Shown here: in pieces, positions 9,409 to 17,255 of the stretch | Layout of the letters: each line of letters starts with the position of its first letter | Position numbering within the stretch: position 1 is the stretch's first letter | Assembly: GCF_900107685.1 (NCBI RefSeq) | Contig: NZ_FNRQ01000003.1 | Coordinates: forward strand, 372,001-436,000 | Source of the DNA: Paraburkholderia sartisoli | GTDB lineage: Bacteria; Pseudomonadota; Gammaproteobacteria; Burkholderiales; Burkholderiaceae | Direction: 5' to 3' | DNA length: 64,000 nt | Translations under genes and position numbers: made by a program | Notes under the pieces: generated by a model | What the model was told of the DNA's origin: nothing | The model's input: the letters and a program-made list of their open reading frames with translations, nothing else | Database searches by the model: none

Positions 9409-9732
9409 TCAGGAACGCGCTTCGAGCGCGGCGACCGGGTTCGCTTCAGGCGTGATTGCGGTGTAGTCGTTCATCCGGTGGGCATGCCACTGCAGCGAGC
9501 GCTCGTCGCGTTCGAGCCGCGCGAACTCTGCCCTGCCCCGTTCGGTCAGCACCGCTATATCGACCGGGGCATGAAAGCCCGGGGCTGGCGCCACCGTGCG
9601 CTGTCGAACGGTCTCCATGAGACCCAGTGCGCGGAGATATTCGAAAACACCGGGCCGTCTGGCCCAGGGTACCTGGCGATATTGCGCCCGCCTTAGCGCT
9701 TCGAGTACCGCTTCGTTGGAATACGTGGTCAT
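9409..9732 (-). CDS. Conserved-looking small protein of unknown function, winged-helix-like
   Basis: A 107-residue cytoplasmic protein with no signal peptide or membrane segment. Its order of short helices (SNEAVLEALRRAQYRQVP, VFEYLRALGLMETV) followed by a segment resembling a beta-wing (PVDIAVLTERGRAEFARLE) suggests a small winged-helix fold, but no family is recognised. GAAGTGAG directly before the ATG serves as ribosome site. It stands alone, facing away from the YdcF-like gene. Confidence 0.6.
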   Translation of the reverse strand: MTTYSNEAVLEALRRAQYRQVPWARRPGVFEYLRALGLMETVRQRTVAPAPGFHAPVDIAVLTERGRAEFARLERDERSLQWHAHRMNDYTAITPEANPVAALEARS

Positions 9733-9908
9733 CTCACTTCTTTCTTAAAGTGCAGCCATGACACGACTTGCGCAACGCTTGTCACCGCGCCACTGGTGAG
9801 AGGCGAAGCACCGGATTCTCCCGATGTTCCGTTTGCCACCGGGTGCTGCCTGTTATATTCAGGACCCCCGTACGAACGCGTTGCCGACGTTCTATCCCCG
9901 TGCCGACG

Positions 9909-10697
9909 ATGCGGTCCGTGCCGGTGCGATGGCAGGCGCGAAGATTGTCCCGAAAGTCATACGTTACCCCATTTAAATTGATTCTATTCACTTTATTGGC
10001 GCTTTTTTTTGCAGCTTTCCTGCTATTGCGCCGGCAACGTTCGATCATTGTCATTATCGCACTTGCGCTCTTCTGGCTGCTCTCGTCCGGTTGGCTAACG
10101 GCGCCGCTGCTCGCGTGGGCAGGGCACGGCGCGAACCCGGTTGCGCATGCAACTTTCTCCGGGCGCGCCGCGATCGTGCTGCTCGGCAGCGGCACCGAAT
10201 ACGACAGCCACGACCGCCTGGTTCCGAAGCGCGACGCCATCGCCCGCATCGAGAAAACCGCCGCGCTCTACGCCGACTGCACGCGCGTCGCGGTGCGCTG
10301 CGAGGTCATCGTAAGCGGCGGCAATCCGCAGAGGCACGAAGCCACCGAAGCCGACACCTATCTGCCCTGGCTCGTGGAACGCGGCGTCGCGCGCAGCGAC
10401 ATCGTGCTCGAAAACCGCAGCCTGACGACTTACGAAAACGCAAAGCTCGTCGTACCCATTCTGCAACGGGAACATTACGATTCGACGATACTCGTGACAT
10501 CCGCGCATCAGATGCCACGCGCGTTGCTCGACTTCCACCGGTTCGGCAGTTTCCCGCAGCCGGTTATTTCCAATACGCGCCGCGCCCATCCTGGCGTGCT
10601 ACCGCGCTATATCAACCTCGTCAACGCGAACATCGCGCTGCACGAATTGATCGGAATTGCACAATTTCATGTCTATCACGCGATCGGCTGGTTCTGA
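9909..10697 (+). CDS. YdcF/DUF218-family membrane-anchored protein
   Basis: The product has two hydrophobic segments near its start (LILFTLLALFFAAFLLL and IIVIIALALFWLL) followed by a DUF218 domain: AIVLLGSG, the acidic-polar EADTYLPWLVERGV region, ENRSLTTYENA, ILVTSAHQMPRAL and a C-terminal HELIG. DUF218 proteins such as SanA and YdcF affect envelope barrier function and may act on nucleotide-like substrates. The start is uncertain. The frame is open back to 9768, but TTGCCA (9833-9838) with TATATT (9854-9859) would start transcription near 9866. The ATG at 9909 is therefore preferred (262 residues), and a TTG at 9978 is possible. Confidence 0.8.
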   Translation: MRSVPVRWQARRLSRKSYVTPFKLILFTLLALFFAAFLLLRRQRSIIVIIALALFWLLSSGWLTAPLLAWAGHGANPVAHATFSGRAAIVLLGSGTEYDSHDRLVPKRDAIARIEKTAALYADCTRVAVRCEVIVSGGNPQRHEATEADTYLPWLVERGVARSDIVLENRSLTTYENAKLVVPILQREHYDSTILVTSAHQMPRALLDFHRFGSFPQPVISNTRRAHPGVLPRYINLVNANIALHELIGIAQFHVYHAIGWF

Positions 10698-10822
10698 GCT
10701 GATCGAGGCACGCAACATGCTGCTCGCACGCGCAGATCGATGTGAGCGCGCCCCGCGAACCGGATCATGCGGATCGCATCGATACCGGCCTGGCCGGACA
10801 GAACATATCGCTTGCGCCAAAC

Positions 10823-10856
10823 GTAACTGAATGTAACGAACTGTCAATTCTGTTAC
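10823..10856 (+). promoter_or_regulatory. GTAAC direct repeat with an inverted GTTAC copy (candidate operator)
   Basis: GTAAC occurs at 10823-10827 and 10833-10837, ten bases apart, and inverted as GTTAC at 10852-10856. Tandem half-sites at one helical turn are typical of OmpR/PhoB-type response regulators. The site lies about 100 bases before the small exported protein at 10955. Confidence 0.3.
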
Positions 10857-10954
10857 GAGTGGTCCGCGATAGCAGATATTGCTCGCTAGAATGCAGTGTC
10901 TTTCCGACTGGACAGGCTTTACTCGGGTCCATCAATCACTCTACGGAGGTAGCA

Positions 10955-11182
10955 ATGAAAAAAGTGTCCCTGGCAGTCCTGGTTGCCCTTTCGGCGCTGA
11001 CGACGGCGGCTTATGCGCAGTCCGAAAACGGCGTCACGATGAGCACCGATCCGGCAAAGGCAGCCGACGTCGAACAACGCGCGCAGGATTTGCAGGCAAG
11101 GCAGCAAGCCATGGAAAGCGCGCCGAGGCCCGCTCACCACGGCAAGTCGATGAAGCACAAGAAAGCCCCGAAGGCTGAATAA
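10955..11182 (+). CDS. Small periplasmic protein, charged and unstructured
   Basis: A 75-residue product starting at an ATG preceded by CGGAGGT. Residues 1-21 form a signal peptide (MKKVSLAVLVALSALTTAAYAQ) with an AYA-Q cleavage site. The remaining part, about 54 residues, is rich in alanine, glutamine, lysine and histidine, ends in a basic HGKSMKHKKAPKAE tail and has no cysteine. The reading frame extends further upstream, but the signal peptide and ribosome site fix this start. The family is unrecognised; similar small exported proteins are common in Burkholderia. A strong terminator follows at 11227. Confidence 0.75.
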   Translation: MKKVSLAVLVALSALTTAAYAQSENGVTMSTDPAKAADVEQRAQDLQARQQAMESAPRPAHHGKSMKHKKAPKAE

Positions 11183-11226
11183 CGCCTGCTCCAGCGTCGC
11201 GGCGAAATCTTGCCGCATCAAGGAGA

Positions 11227-11263
11227 AAAAGCCGAAGCCGGCGTCACCGGCTTCGGCTTTTTT
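11227..11263 (+). terminator. Strong rho-independent terminator
   Basis: AAGCCGAAGCCGG ending at 11241 pairs with the complementary arm from 11247 across a five-base loop, followed by a run of T. A-rich sequence precedes the left arm, so it could work in both directions. It ends the message of the small protein at 10955-11182. Confidence 0.85.
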
Positions 11264-11345
11264 GTTGCCGGTACCTGGGTGACGGTATGCTAAAGTCGCG
11301 CACCCACCCATCCCAACCCGTGCGCACCCTGGTGCGGAGGACAGA

Positions 11346-11603
11346 ATGAGCAACATCGAGCTGGACATCGAATGGACCGAAGCAGCGTCCCGCAAGATTG
11401 AAAAACTGATGCCGCGTGGCAGCCAGGAAGCGTTTCTCGCGTTACCGCCGGTCGAATGCCTGCCCATGGAAGGCGACGTGCTCTTCCTCGGCCCGTCTGG
11501 CAAGCAGCAACCGTTTATCGTCGCGGAGCGCCAGTACCATCACGACGGCGATGCGGACTGGACGATCATCCTGATCCTCGACGTCCCGCAGGCAACGCAC
11601 TAA
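11346..11603 (+). CDS. Small cytoplasmic protein of unknown function
   Basis: An 85-residue acidic protein without signal peptide or membrane segment. GCGGAGGACAG precedes the ATG. The sequence has an amphipathic helix (EWTEAASRKIEKLMPRG) and then beta-rich stretches (GDVLFLGPSG, PFIVAERQYH, DWTIILILDVP), suggesting a small alpha/beta fold. No family is recognised. Confidence 0.65.
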   Translation: MSNIELDIEWTEAASRKIEKLMPRGSQEAFLALPPVECLPMEGDVLFLGPSGKQQPFIVAERQYHHDGDADWTIILILDVPQATH

Positions 11604-11765
11604 AGCGTCGCTTTCAGCGAGTGAACGCGTGCCCGGCATCGACGGCGGGCCAGAACGACGACGGCGGGCACATGCCCGCCGTCGGTCCATCCGGGGTCGC
11701 CTGATCCTCGCCTGATCCTCGCCCGGTCCGTCACCGACGCGCAGCCGGATGGCGCCGCTATGTCA

Positions 11766-12056
11766 TCACGCGATCTTCGAGACGACGCGAAGTTCGAAGT
11801 GTTCGACCCAGTCCGCGCTCGCCTGCTTATAAGCCGCGATATGCGCGGACTTTGCATGTGCGGCGAGTGCGGCCTCGCTCTCCCAGCGCTCGACAAACAC
11901 GAAGCGGCGCGGCTCCTTCACATCGCGATGCAGATCGTATTGCAGCGCGCCCGGTTCCTTGCGCGTCGGCCCGACGATGCCCACCATGGCCTCGCGCAAC
12001 TGTTCCTCGCAGCCCGGTTTCGCTACCGAGATCGCCACCACTGCCACTTCCGACAT
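11766..12056 (-). CDS. Antibiotic biosynthesis monooxygenase (ABM) family protein
   Basis: The 96-residue product has the ferredoxin-like ABM fold signature: VAVVAISVAKPGCEEQLREAM, then RKEPGALQYDLHRDV, FVFVERWESEAALAAHAKSAH. Members are small dimeric enzymes, such as quinol monooxygenase YgiN and haem-degrading enzymes; this one could oxidise a quinol or aromatic, but its substrate is unknown. The frame is open to 12140, but the ATG at 12056 is chosen because GGAGAG precedes it and family members start here. Confidence 0.85.
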   Translation of the reverse strand: MSEVAVVAISVAKPGCEEQLREAMVGIVGPTRKEPGALQYDLHRDVKEPRRFVFVERWESEAALAAHAKSAHIAAYKQASADWVEHFELRVVSKIA

Positions 12057-12349
12057 ATCGCTCTCCGTTCCAGAAAAACAGCAGCATACTCGCCGCGCCG
12101 CGAACGCGCTGAATGCCGGATTCTGTGATCCGCCGAACACTCATCGGGCAAATGAACTGATAGACTCTTTTCGACCCCGGGTCTGCATGGCGCTACGCGC
12201 GAAGTCGCCGGAGCGCGTCTTCAGGCACAGGTTACGCAGCCGCGCGCAGGCGAGGCTTTCGCCGGCCGGTATCGCTGGTATCGCCGATACCGCGAAAACG
12301 CAACGCGCGGCCGGCAGCATGCCGAAGCACCTTGCCATCACACGACCCG

Positions 12350-13636
12350 ATGTCCACCGTCGACGAACTGACGCTTAGCCGCCTCCTGCCCCGCATCGTC
12401 CGGGCGGGGGACGGCTGGTCGGCCAACTGGCGCTCCATCACGCTGCACAGCGTGTTCCAGCCGGTGCTGTCGATCACGCATCAACGCATCGTCGGCTATG
12501 AGGCGCTGCTGCGCGCGACCGATTCGTCGGGCAACCCGGTCACCCCCGAGGCGCTCTTCTCCCAGGCGCAGGTTCACGCGAACGCACCGATCCTCGACCG
12601 GCTTTCGCGCTGTCTGCACGTCGCGAATTTCGTCGAACAGAAAATCGATGCGTGCTGGCTGTTTCTGAACGCGCTGCCGCAGGTTTTCGAAACGCAGTGG
12701 CCGCATCGCGCGTTTATCGACGAACTCTGCGCCCATTTCGGCCTGCCGCACGAGCGCATCGTGATCGAACTGCTGGAGCAGCCCGCCGGCGACGAAGAAG
12801 CCGTGGCGCGCACGCTCGCGGCCACCCGGCCACGGGATTTTCTGATCGCGATCGATGACTTCGGCACCGGCTTTTCGAACTTCGACCGCGTGTGGCGGCT
12901 GCGCCCGGACATCGTCAAGCTGGACCGCTCGCTGATCGCGCGCGCCGGCAAGCGCGAAGGCGACGAATCGCTGATGACGCATCTGATCGCGATGCTGCAC
13001 CAGGCCGGCACGCTCGTGCTCGCCGAAGGGGTCGAAACCGACGACGAACTGATGATCCTGATGCAGGCCGACGTGGATTTCGTGCAGGGATACTGGTTCG
13101 GCCAGCCGCAGGCGTCCGTGCTCGCGGCCGGTGCCCGTGCGCCGGAACTGATCGACTCGATGTGGCGCAAATATGAAGCGTATGACCGCGCGAACAGGCG
13201 CCACCAGCAACTGGGTTTCGAGACCTACGCCGAAGCGGTGCGCGAGGGCGCGCGGGTCTATTCGGCGACGCGGAATCTGGCGCAGGCGGCCGAGCACGTC
13301 TTCGCCATGAGCGACGCACGACGCATCTTCGTACTCAACTCGCATGGGTTGCAGGACCAGCCGTCCGTGACCGCGAAGGATCTTGCGCCGCCGCCGGGTC
13401 GCCTTGCGCCGCTCTTCCCCGATACGCATAACAACTGGTCACGGCGCGCGTATTTTCGTCACGCGCAGGCGACGCCCGGGCGCGTCGCGCTGATGGGACC
13501 GCATTATTCGCTGACCGAGGGCGACGATTGCTATACCGCCGCGATCACCGTCGATAGCGAGAACGGCAGCGAAGGCCCGGATGTGTTCTGCGCGGATTTT
13601 CTGCCTGACAGGCCGGAGAGGTCTGTGAGTTCCTAG
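12350..13636 (+). CDS. EAL-domain cyclic-di-GMP phosphodiesterase with extra C-terminal domain
   Basis: The EAL domain spans about residues 30-270 of 428. Residues needed for Mg-dependent cleavage of c-di-GMP to pGpG are present: E of EAL in VGYEALLR, N in LFLNALP, E in IELLEQ, the pair in AIDDFGTGFSNFD, K in DIVKLDRS, E in LAEGVETDDE and Q in VQGYWFGQP. No GGDEF domain precedes it. The last 150 residues form a second domain, possibly a PAS/Cache-like sensor (RIFVLNSHGLQD, RAYFRHAQATPG, YSLTEGDDCYTAAI). There is no membrane segment, so it acts in the cytosol. A TTG at 12332 is an alternative start. Confidence 0.9.
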   Translation: MSTVDELTLSRLLPRIVRAGDGWSANWRSITLHSVFQPVLSITHQRIVGYEALLRATDSSGNPVTPEALFSQAQVHANAPILDRLSRCLHVANFVEQKIDACWLFLNALPQVFETQWPHRAFIDELCAHFGLPHERIVIELLEQPAGDEEAVARTLAATRPRDFLIAIDDFGTGFSNFDRVWRLRPDIVKLDRSLIARAGKREGDESLMTHLIAMLHQAGTLVLAEGVETDDELMILMQADVDFVQGYWFGQPQASVLAAGARAPELIDSMWRKYEAYDRANRRHQQLGFETYAEAVREGARVYSATRNLAQAAEHVFAMSDARRIFVLNSHGLQDQPSVTAKDLAPPPGRLAPLFPDTHNNWSRRAYFRHAQATPGRVALMGPHYSLTEGDDCYTAAITVDSENGSEGPDVFCADFLPDRPERSVSS

Positions 13637-13737
13637 AGGTAGCGAGGCACAGCGCGTTGAGCACACCGGCGCGCGGATTGATACGGGTGCGCGGAGATTC
13701 GCGCTACGCCCGCCTTCTGGTTCGACGCGCGGACACT

Positions 13738-14142
13738 TCAGTCGTCGACGCGTGCACGGCCTGCCTTGATTTCGCCGCGCCTTGTTTTGCCGTCGAGCCG
13801 GCGCCGGTTCGACGCGCGCGTCGGACGTGTCGCGACGCGCGCCTTGCGGCTGACGCTGACGCTTTCGATCAGCTGGTCGAGCCGTGCCAGCGCGGCCGCG
13901 CGGTTCATCTCCTGCGTCCGGTGTTCCTGCGCCTTGATGATCACGACGCCATCGCGCGTCAGGCGATGATCCGACAGCGCGAGCAGGCGCATCTTGAGCA
14001 CGTCCGGCAACGACGACGCCCGCACGTCGAAGCGCAGATGGATCGCGCTCGACACCTTGTTGACGTTCTGCCCGCCCGCGCCTTGCGCGCGAACGGCCGT
14101 CAGTTCGATTTCGTTCAGTGGGATGGGGTAACGGGAAGTCAT
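13738..14142 (-). CDS. arfB: Alternative ribosome-rescue factor B (peptidyl-tRNA hydrolase)
   Basis: ArfB (YaeJ) enters the A site of ribosomes stalled on truncated mRNA and releases the peptide. The 134-residue protein carries the catalytic GGQ in [18 protein letters not shown] near residue 24, the RF-1 domain ([34 protein letters not shown]), and the basic C-terminal tail ([10 protein letters not shown]) that family members thread into the mRNA channel. Its size and lack of codon-recognition domains separate it from RF1 and RF2. Confidence 0.93.
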   Translation of the reverse strand: MTSRYPIPLNEIELTAVRAQGAGGQNVNKVSSAIHLRFDVRASSLPDVLKMRLLALSDHRLTRDGVVIIKAQEHRTQEMNRAAALARLDQLIESVSVSRKARVATRPTRASNRRRLDGKTRRGEIKAGRARVDD

Positions 14143-14336
14143 GGTCCGGATGTATTTCGATCAAACGCGAGGATAGCCTGGGCGACCGTCGGCGTGCTTT
14201 TCAACCGGAGACCGAAGTCCGAAGCCCGGTTAACACCGCACGTGATGACGGCACCGCTAAAGCGCTGGCGCGGCATCCGGCCGTATGCGCGGCACTTTAC
14301 CCGCGTCGCGGACCAGGCGCATCGAATAAAAAACAT

Positions 14337-14365
14337 TTGCCGGCAACCAGCGCGCTCACGATACT
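14337..14365 (+). promoter_or_regulatory. Sigma-70-type promoter of the 14395 membrane gene
   Basis: TTGCCG (14337-14342) and GATACT (14360-14365) are separated by 17 bases, about 30 bases before the ATG at 14395. Confidence 0.5.
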
Positions 14366-14394
14366 TGCGACATGTTAAGAACAGACGGATCAGC

Positions 14395-15039
14395 ATGAAA
14401 ATACGCGCGAGCTTTTTGCTGGAACTGGTCGTGAACCTGGCGCTGCCGTGGCTTGCCTATCGCCTCGCCGTGCCGCATTGGGGAGAAACGGGCGGGCTCA
14501 TCGCCTCGGCGGTGCCGCCGGTGATCTGGAGCGTCGTCGAGCTCGCGCGCTTTCGCCGCGTCGATGCGCTCAGCGTGCTGGTGCTGCTCGGCATCGTGCT
14601 GTCGATCGCGGCGATGGCGGCGGGCGGCAGTCCGCGCATGCTGTTGCTGCGGGAATCGCTGGTGTCGGGCGCGATCGGTGTCGCGTTCCTGGTTTCGCTC
14701 GTGATGCCGCGTCCGCTCGTGTTCTATCTCGCACGGGCGACCGTCGCGCGCGAAAACGCCGACGGCGCCGCGCGGATCGACGCGCTGTGGCACGCGCGCC
14801 CCGCTTTCGCATCCGCGCTTCGGCTGATGACGCTCGTGTGGGGCGCGGGACTGACGCTCGAAACCGCGCTGCGCGCCTTCATGGCGATGACGTGGCCCAT
14901 CGAGCGCTTTCTGGTCGTGTCGCCGTTTGTGAGCTACGGCATCTACGGCGCGTTGCTGCTGTGGACGTTGTGGTACCGGAAAAGCCTTCACCAGCGCACG
15001 TCGGATACCGACGGCGTGACGGACGGTTTTGCGGGATAG
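14395..15039 (+). CDS. Integral membrane protein resembling the VC0807/septation-protein-like group
   Basis: This 214-residue protein has five or six membrane segments: LLELVVNLALPWLAYRL, GLIASAVPPVIWSVVEL, ALSVLVLLGIVLSIAAMA, SGAIGVAFLVSLVM, and two near the C terminus (LMTLVWGAGLTLETAL and FVSYGIYGALLLWTLWYR). The pattern with a charged REN..GAARIDALW loop resembles the VC0807-like family, whose function is unknown. The frame is open upstream, but the ATG at 14395 directly follows the promoter at 14337-14365 and begins the first hydrophobic segment. Confidence 0.75.
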   Translation: MKIRASFLLELVVNLALPWLAYRLAVPHWGETGGLIASAVPPVIWSVVELARFRRVDALSVLVLLGIVLSIAAMAAGGSPRMLLLRESLVSGAIGVAFLVSLVMPRPLVFYLARATVARENADGAARIDALWHARPAFASALRLMTLVWGAGLTLETALRAFMAMTWPIERFLVVSPFVSYGIYGALLLWTLWYRKSLHQRTSDTDGVTDGFAG

Positions 15040-15197
15040 TGCTCTGGCGCTATCGCCCGGTCGGCAAGCGCATGTGTGGAAAGGCCCCGTTCGCGGCACC
15101 GCCTGCGCCCGGACGATCCAGCGAAGTTACCACCTGTGGCGACGCCCTCTGGCACGCGTTGAGATGCAATGCAACGCAACGCGGCCCGTCACGCGAG

Positions 15198-17255
15198 TCA
15201 CGCGTCGCGCGCCATCGCCTCCTCGATACGTGCTGCGAGACCGGAGTCGCGCTGCGTGGGCGCGGCGATCGCCTGCGCCAGCACCGCGCGTGAGCCGATC
15301 ACTTCCACCCGCTCGCGCGCCCGCGTGATCGCCGTATAAACGAGCTCTCTCGACAGCACGCGGCTAAACGTCGTCGGCAGCACGAGTGCGGCGTGCCCGA
15401 ACTCCGAACCCTGTGACTTGTGGACCGTGAGCGCGAAGGCCGTATCGTGCGGTGGCAGCGCGGCCGGCGACACGGCGCGCGCACTGCCGTCGCCCGTCCA
15501 GAAATACACGCGCAGCGCACCATCCGCGCCAGGCAACGCAATGCCGATGTCACCGTTGAAGAGGCCAAGCGCGTAATCGTTGCGCGTGACCATCACCGGC
15601 CTGCCCGCGAACCAGCCCGCGCCAACGGTCAACGGAATCCGCGCCATGCGCCGCACCTCGGCCGCCATCAACGTGTTGACCTGCTCGACGCCGCGAAGCC
15701 CGGAGCGCGTCGCGCACAGAATGCGAAAACGGTTCAGCGCCTCGAAGAGCGGCGCGGGATCAGGCACGCGGGAAGCAAGCGCGTTCGCAAGCGCTTCGGC
15801 ATAGGGTGCGAAACCGGCCGCGAGTCGCGCGACGGTGCGCCCGCTCAAGGCAGGCGACGCGTCCTCGAAGAGTGCGGCCGCGCACGGCGCGTCGGGGTTC
15901 GGCGTGAGCGTATCGAGTACGGCCTGTGGATCGCCGCCTCGAATCGCGAGCGACAGGCGACCGATTGCCGAATCCAGACCGAACCGGTAGTTGCGCTCGA
16001 GCCAGACGACGGCGTCGGCGAGCGGCTCGCCGGTCCGCGCGGGCGCAGGACTGCCGGGGCGAACTTCTTCGTAGGAAGTCATGCCGGCGAGATCGTCGTC
16101 GAATAGTGCTGGCGTCGATCCTTCTGCGTTCGACGTGTTCGGCGTCACCGACGGCACAGCTACGTCAGACGCCGCCACCGGTAAAGCCGCTGCAAGCTGC
16201 GCGACGCCAATATCCAGCGCCGCGGCAACGCGCGCGATTCCCTCTGCGCTGAACGCCGGGCGCGCGCTGAGTTCGGCGAACACGGCACCTGCCTCGACCG
16301 CCGCGAGTTGATCCTTGTCGCCCAGCATCACGAGACGCGTCCGTGGCGCGATCGCGTCGAGCAGATGCGCGGCCATCGCGACGTCGATCATCGATGCTTC
16401 GTCGATCACGATCACGTCGAACGGCAGTGGATTGTCGCGATGATGCCGGAAGCGGCCACCCGGCCCGCTGCCGAGCAGCCGGTGCAGCGTACTGGACGTC
16501 TGCGGCAGCCGCGCGGCAATCTCCGGCGGCAGGTCGCCGGCGCGGGCGAGCAGCGCTTCCTGCATGCGCTGCGCGGCCTTGCCCGTCGGCGCGGCGAGCG
16601 CGATGCGCAGATCGGGCGACGCGTCGAGCAGGCACGCAAGAACGCCCACGACGGTCGTCGTCTTGCCCGTGCCCGGGCCGCCGCTCACGATCGTGAGCCG
16701 ACCCGACAACGCCATGACCGCGGCGACGCGCTGCCAGTCCAGCTCGTCATCGCGCGGCGGACCAAAGTAGCGCAAGAGACGCGCGCGGAGCGCGTCGGTG
16801 TCTTGCACCACGTGGTGCATCGCCGACGCGGACGGTCCGTCGTCGCCCCCCGCATGCGCGACGAGCGCGCGTGCAAGCTGCCGCTCGTGCTCGTAGTAAC
16901 GGGCGAGAAACACACGGCCCTGCGCGTCGACGACAAGCGGCCGCAGCGCCTGCGCTTTCGCGGAACCGTCACAGGCGATCCCGCTCGCGGCCAGCGCCGC
17001 GCGCACCTCCGCCTGCGGCGTTTCATAGCGTGCGGCGAGCACGTCGAGCGGCACGCAGACGTGTCCCTCCGACGTTGCGCGACTGACAGCAAACGCCGCG
17101 CGCTGCGCCCAGCGCACGCTTGCCGCGTCGCCGCCGAGCCGGCGCGCCAGCACGCCCAGCCGACGCGCGAATCCCTCGGCGAGCGCCGTGCTGAAATCGG
17201 CTGGCGTCGGCAGCGTGACCTCGATGTCGAGCGGCGGTGGTTCGAATGCGCTCAT
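15198..17255 (-). CDS. recD: Exodeoxyribonuclease V alpha subunit RecD
   Basis: RecD is the 5'-3' helicase of RecBCD, which processes double-strand ends for recombination. Of 685 residues the first 150 are the N-terminal domain that contacts RecC. The superfamily 1B motor follows: Walker A GGPGTGKTTT near residue 192, APTGKAAQRM, Walker B VIVIDEASMID, GDKDQLAAVEAG, and the C-terminal helicase motif TVHKSQGSEF with ELVYTAITRARERV. A low-complexity insertion of about 100 residues (roughly 345-430) interrupts the motor after GAVFAELSA. It is last in recC-recB-recD and overlaps the recB stop as ATGA. Confidence 0.96.
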   Translation of the reverse strand: MSAFEPPPLDIEVTLPTPADFSTALAEGFARRLGVLARRLGGDAASVRWAQRAAFAVSRATSEGHVCVPLDVLAARYETPQAEVRAALAASGIACDGSAKAQALRPLVVDAQGRVFLARYYEHERQLARALVAHAGGDDGPSASAMHHVVQDTDALRARLLRYFGPPRDDELDWQRVAAVMALSGRLTIVSGGPGTGKTTTVVGVLACLLDASPDLRIALAAPTGKAAQRMQEALLARAGDLPPEIAARLPQTSSTLHRLLGSGPGGRFRHHRDNPLPFDVIVIDEASMIDVAMAAHLLDAIAPRTRLVMLGDKDQLAAVEAGAVFAELSARPAFSAEGIARVAAALDIGVAQLAAALPVAASDVAVPSVTPNTSNAEGSTPALFDDDLAGMTSYEEVRPGSPAPARTGEPLADAVVWLERNYRFGLDSAIGRLSLAIRGGDPQAVLDTLTPNPDAPCAAALFEDASPALSGRTVARLAAGFAPYAEALANALASRVPDPAPLFEALNRFRILCATRSGLRGVEQVNTLMAAEVRRMARIPLTVGAGWFAGRPVMVTRNDYALGLFNGDIGIALPGADGALRVYFWTGDGSARAVSPAALPPHDTAFALTVHKSQGSEFGHAALVLPTTFSRVLSRELVYTAITRARERVEVIGSRAVLAQAIAAPTQRDSGLAARIEEAMARDA

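Noticed and set aside
12338..13429. 363-codon minus-strand frame across the EAL gene
   Set aside because: Shadow; the plus strand encodes all catalytic EAL residues.
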